Assembly: GCA_025463365.1 (NCBI GenBank)
Contig: JAOBWM010000030.1
Span: 1-52,756, forward strand
DNA length: 52,756 bases
Reading direction: 5' to 3'
Source: Acidimicrobiales bacterium
Lineage (GTDB): Bacteria > Actinomycetota > Acidimicrobiia > Acidimicrobiales > Iamiaceae
This document shows positions 50,141 through 52,756 of the stretch, one piece after another (within the stretch, counting starts at the first letter, position 1; every line of letters begins with the position of its first letter). The translations under genes and the position numbers were made by a program. The notes under the pieces are model-generated. The model did not search any database and was not told where the DNA came from. It was given only the letters and a program-made list of their open reading frames with translations.

Positions 50141-50491
50141 ATGCTCCGCCGGGTCGTCCTCCCACTCCTCGCGATGGCGTGGATCGCCGGCATCGCCATC
50201 GCGGGCCTGCGCGGCGGTCGTCCGGTCGACGACGCCCGCGTCCCGCTGCCGATCGAGCGGGCCTACCCGCACGGGTTCGGCGCCCGGATCCAGTTGCGGG
50301 TCGAGTGCGCCACCGATGTCGAGGTCGTCATCGGCAAGGATCACGGCGGCAGCGACCTACCCGAGATCACCGTGTGGGGCCGCCCCAAGGTCGGCCGCTG
50401 CCACCCCGAGGAGGCGGCCATCGGCTCCACGCCGACGGTCGGGCCCAAGTTCGTCGACGGCGCAACCAGCCAGGTCGTCGAGATCACCTGA
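50141..50491 (+). CDS. Small secreted or anchored protein, unknown function
   Basis: 116 residues. Residues 3-22 form a signal peptide or anchor (RRVVLPLLAMAWIAGIAIAGL). The remainder is a small extracytoplasmic beta-rich domain with two cysteines (VECATDVEV and GRCHPEE) that could form a disulfide. I do not recognise the family. Its reading frame is closed by TGA at 50491. Downstream, 50492-50534 is a GC-rich stretch with two tandem copies of CCGGCCGACGGG. Confidence 0.65.
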   Translation: MLRRVVLPLLAMAWIAGIAIAGLRGGRPVDDARVPLPIERAYPHGFGARIQLRVECATDVEVVIGKDHGGSDLPEITVWGRPKVGRCHPEEAAIGSTPTVGPKFVDGATSQVVEIT

Positions 50492-50534
50492 CCGCCGCCG
50501 GCCGACGGGCCGGCCGACGGGCCCGCCTTGCCGA

Positions 50535-50579
50535 ATTTGTGTCGATCATCGCCCGCAGCGGACAACGATCGACACAAAT
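50535..50579. repeat. Palindromic repeat, second site of the family
   Basis: ATTTGTGTCGATC (50535-50547) and GATCGACACAAAT (50567-50579) are a perfect 13-bp inverted repeat with a 19-nt loop. The core TTGTGT-CGATCATCGCCC closely matches TTGTGTTCGAACGTCGCCC at 1269 onward. Both sites lie between convergent genes. Confidence 0.75.
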
Positions 50580-50614
50580 CCAAGCGAAGCTCGAAGCGCC
50601 AGGCGCGGAGGCGG

Positions 50615-50647
50615 GCAGCAGTCCACCGCGGCGCGGTGAACTGCTGC
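50615..50647 (-). terminator. Strong hairpin after ahcY
   Basis: A 15-bp stem (50615-50629 with 50633-50647, one C/A mismatch) closes a 3-nt loop, beginning 9 bp beyond the ahcY stop. No U-tract follows, as is usual for terminators in high-GC actinobacteria. Confidence 0.55.
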
Positions 50648-50655
50648 AGCGAACC

Positions 50656-52104
<1,449 letters not shown>

Positions 52105-52247
52105 GTGGGTCTCCTCCACGCGTTGATGAGGGATCGCCGGTGGTTCGCACCGAGGGCGCGCCAGCAGCGATCTGGTTGTCGTGTGGTGGGGCTGGAGCCT
52201 GCTGGCTCACCCATGACAGCCCATCCGTGGCCCGAAGGCCGGACCAC
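52105..52247 (-). promoter_or_regulatory. Structured ahcY leader, candidate SAM-clan riboswitch
   Basis: Read on the minus strand, the leader has GUCAUGGGUG near 52217-52208, a perfect hairpin GAGCC-AGCA-GGCUC (52208-52195), an ACGACAACC core (52180-52174), a long-range helix GAUCGCUG (52172-52165) with CGGCGAUC (52139-52132), and between them the hairpin CGCGC-CCUCG-GUGCG (52160-52146). GGUGCGAACC (52151-52142) resembles the GGUGCNAAYCC joint of SAM-I-type aptamers, and GACAACC the GGCAACC core. CGGUG/CACCG can form an alternative stem, so two states are possible. The Shine-Dalgarno GGAGGAG (52117-52111) is just downstream. Ligand assignment (SAM or SAH) is inference. Confidence 0.6.
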
Positions 52248-52253
52248 AACCTA
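52248..52253 (-). promoter_or_regulatory. -10 box of ahcY
   Basis: TAGGTT on the minus strand. A start about 7 nt later would give a leader near 137 nt that begins with a GGCC-UUCG-GGCC tetraloop hairpin. Confidence 0.4.
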
Positions 52254-52376
52254 GCCGAACGGCCCGGCCGGGACGAGGTCGTGCACCAGCCGCAGCTTCG
52301 CCTTCACGGCATCGTTGAGGACGAAGCGGCCCACCGGCCATGCGTACCCCATCGTCGTCGCACGAGACGTCTCCAC
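52251..52376 (-). CDS. Possible short ORF upstream of ahcY (33-41 aa)
   Basis: From ATG 52352 (33 aa) or GTG 52376 (41 aa) to TAG 52251. It reads MGYAWPVGRFVLNDAVKAKL..., with codon usage like real genes. There is no clear ribosome-binding site or -10 box. Its stop overlaps the ahcY -10 box. It could be a remnant of a longer gene, a small protein, or chance. Confidence 0.3.
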   Translation of the reverse strand: METSRATTMGYAWPVGRFVLNDAVKAKLRLVHDLVPAGPFG

Positions 52377-52403
52377 TTTCTGACGCCCCCCGGTGGGCGC
52401 AAA

Positions 52404-52423
52404 ACTGGAACGTGTTCTAGTGT
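52404..52423 (+). promoter_or_regulatory. KstR-like operator overlapping the -10 of the SDR gene
   Basis: ACTGGAACGTGTTCTAGT (52404-52421) is an 18-bp inverted repeat with one mismatched pair. It matches the published KstR consensus TnnAACnnGTTnnA exactly at 52406-52419. TAGTGT (52418-52423) overlaps it, then 6 nt, then ATG 52430: a leaderless gene under repression. Confidence 0.65.
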
Positions 52424-52429
52424 GAGGCC

Positions 52430-52756
52430 ATGCCGCTCGAGCGCTTCACCGACCGCGTCGCCATCGTCACCGGGGCTGCCTCGGGGATCGGCAAGGCCAC
52501 CGCCGCCCGCCTCGCCACCGAGGGAGCCAGGGTCCTCGCCTCCGACATCACCAAGGACGCGCTCGACACCTCGGTGGAGGAGGCAAACGCCGCAGCGGAG
52601 GCGTCGGGTGCGGGCGGCGCGGTCGTCGGCCACGTGGCCGACATCAGCGACGAAGCCCAGGCCGCCGGGACCATCGAGGCCGCGATCAGCCAGTGGGGCC
52701 GCCTCGACGCGCTGTGCAACATCGCCGGGATGCTCCGCACGGTCCGCACCCACGAG
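52430..52756 (+). CDS. Short-chain dehydrogenase, cut by the window end
   Basis: The first 109 residues only; the frame is open at the right edge. The NAD(P) motif TGAASGIGKATA (about 14-25), the adenine-pocket acidic residue in VLASDIT and the NIAG motif are present. The leaderless start and the KstR-like operator suggest a role in sterol or related lipid catabolism, by analogy with KstR-controlled SDR genes in mycobacteria and rhodococci; that is inference. Confidence 0.85.
   Translation, partial: MPLERFTDRVAIVTGAASGIGKATAARLATEGARVLASDITKDALDTSVEEANAAAEASGAGGAVVGHVADISDEAQAAGTIEAAISQWGRLDALCNIAGMLRTVRTHE

Noticed and set aside
52105-52260. Classical SAH riboswitch of ahcY
   Set aside because: The conserved AGGNGCGNUGC and AGGCUCGG blocks of that class are absent; the core resembles the SAM-I/IV clan instead.

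Overview
The window is a gene-dense, high-GC stretch of chromosome. It fits an actinobacterium, and the lineage around Acidimicrobiia is my best guess; that is an inference from gene content and order, not a phylogeny. Clues are the mec-cysM / murI / rph / rdgB neighbourhood familiar from mycobacteria, CarD, the prfB-ftsE-ftsX and secA / hpf / comF neighbourhoods, many GTG starts, and many genes whose start codon lies only 6-8 nt after a TANNNT box (leaderless transcripts).

Layout. 1-152: 8-bp tandem repeat, then a D-threonine-aldolase-like PLP enzyme. 1.2-8.0 kb: a minus-strand housekeeping block (rdgB, rph, murI, cysM, a Mec-type JAMM protease, a MATE transporter), interrupted by two plus-strand envelope genes. 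8.1-9.9 kb: the trans-translation pair smpB and tmRNA, with a secreted SGNH protein between them. 10.0-14.7 kb: small, poorly conserved genes (EF-Tu-C-like, SMI1/KNR4-like, unknowns, a methyltransferase, a PPOX protein, a membrane protein, a second SGNH protein), possibly an accessory patch downstream of the tmRNA. 14.8-21.8 kb: a chaperone operon dnaK-grpE-cbpA-cbpM-clpB followed by an HdeD-like membrane protein. 21.9-24.2 kb: an HTH-only LuxR protein, a GAF/PucR regulator and a small unknown. 24.4-31.4 kb: a bicovalent-flavin oxidase, peptidase E, a DUF1611 + amino-acid racemase pair, a phytoene-desaturase-like oxidoreductase and a DUF305 protein. 31.7-34.9 kb: an acyl desaturase under a perfect palindromic operator, CarD and a cytochrome P450. 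34.9-38.2 kb: ftsX, ftsE, prfB and a GNAT acetyltransferase. 38.3-41.8 kb: a heterodimeric ABC exporter. 42.2-46.9 kb: secA, a NarL-type regulator, hpf and comF. 47.0-52.8 kb: a FrnE-type DsbA protein, an SDR, a carotenoid oxygenase, a small secreted protein, ahcY with a long structured leader, and the start of another SDR behind a KstR-like operator.

Most notable: (i) the ahcY 5' leader, which folds like a SAM-clan riboswitch; (ii) a KstR-type operator overlapping the -10 of a leaderless SDR gene, and a 22-bp palindrome overlapping the desaturase -10; (iii) a dispersed palindromic repeat family with copies at 1.2 kb and 50.5 kb; (iv) the DUF1611-racemase operon with a hairpin leader; (v) a shared TA(G/C)CNT promoter box giving leaderless genes. 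I did not see CRISPR arrays, insertion sequences, rRNA or tRNA genes.
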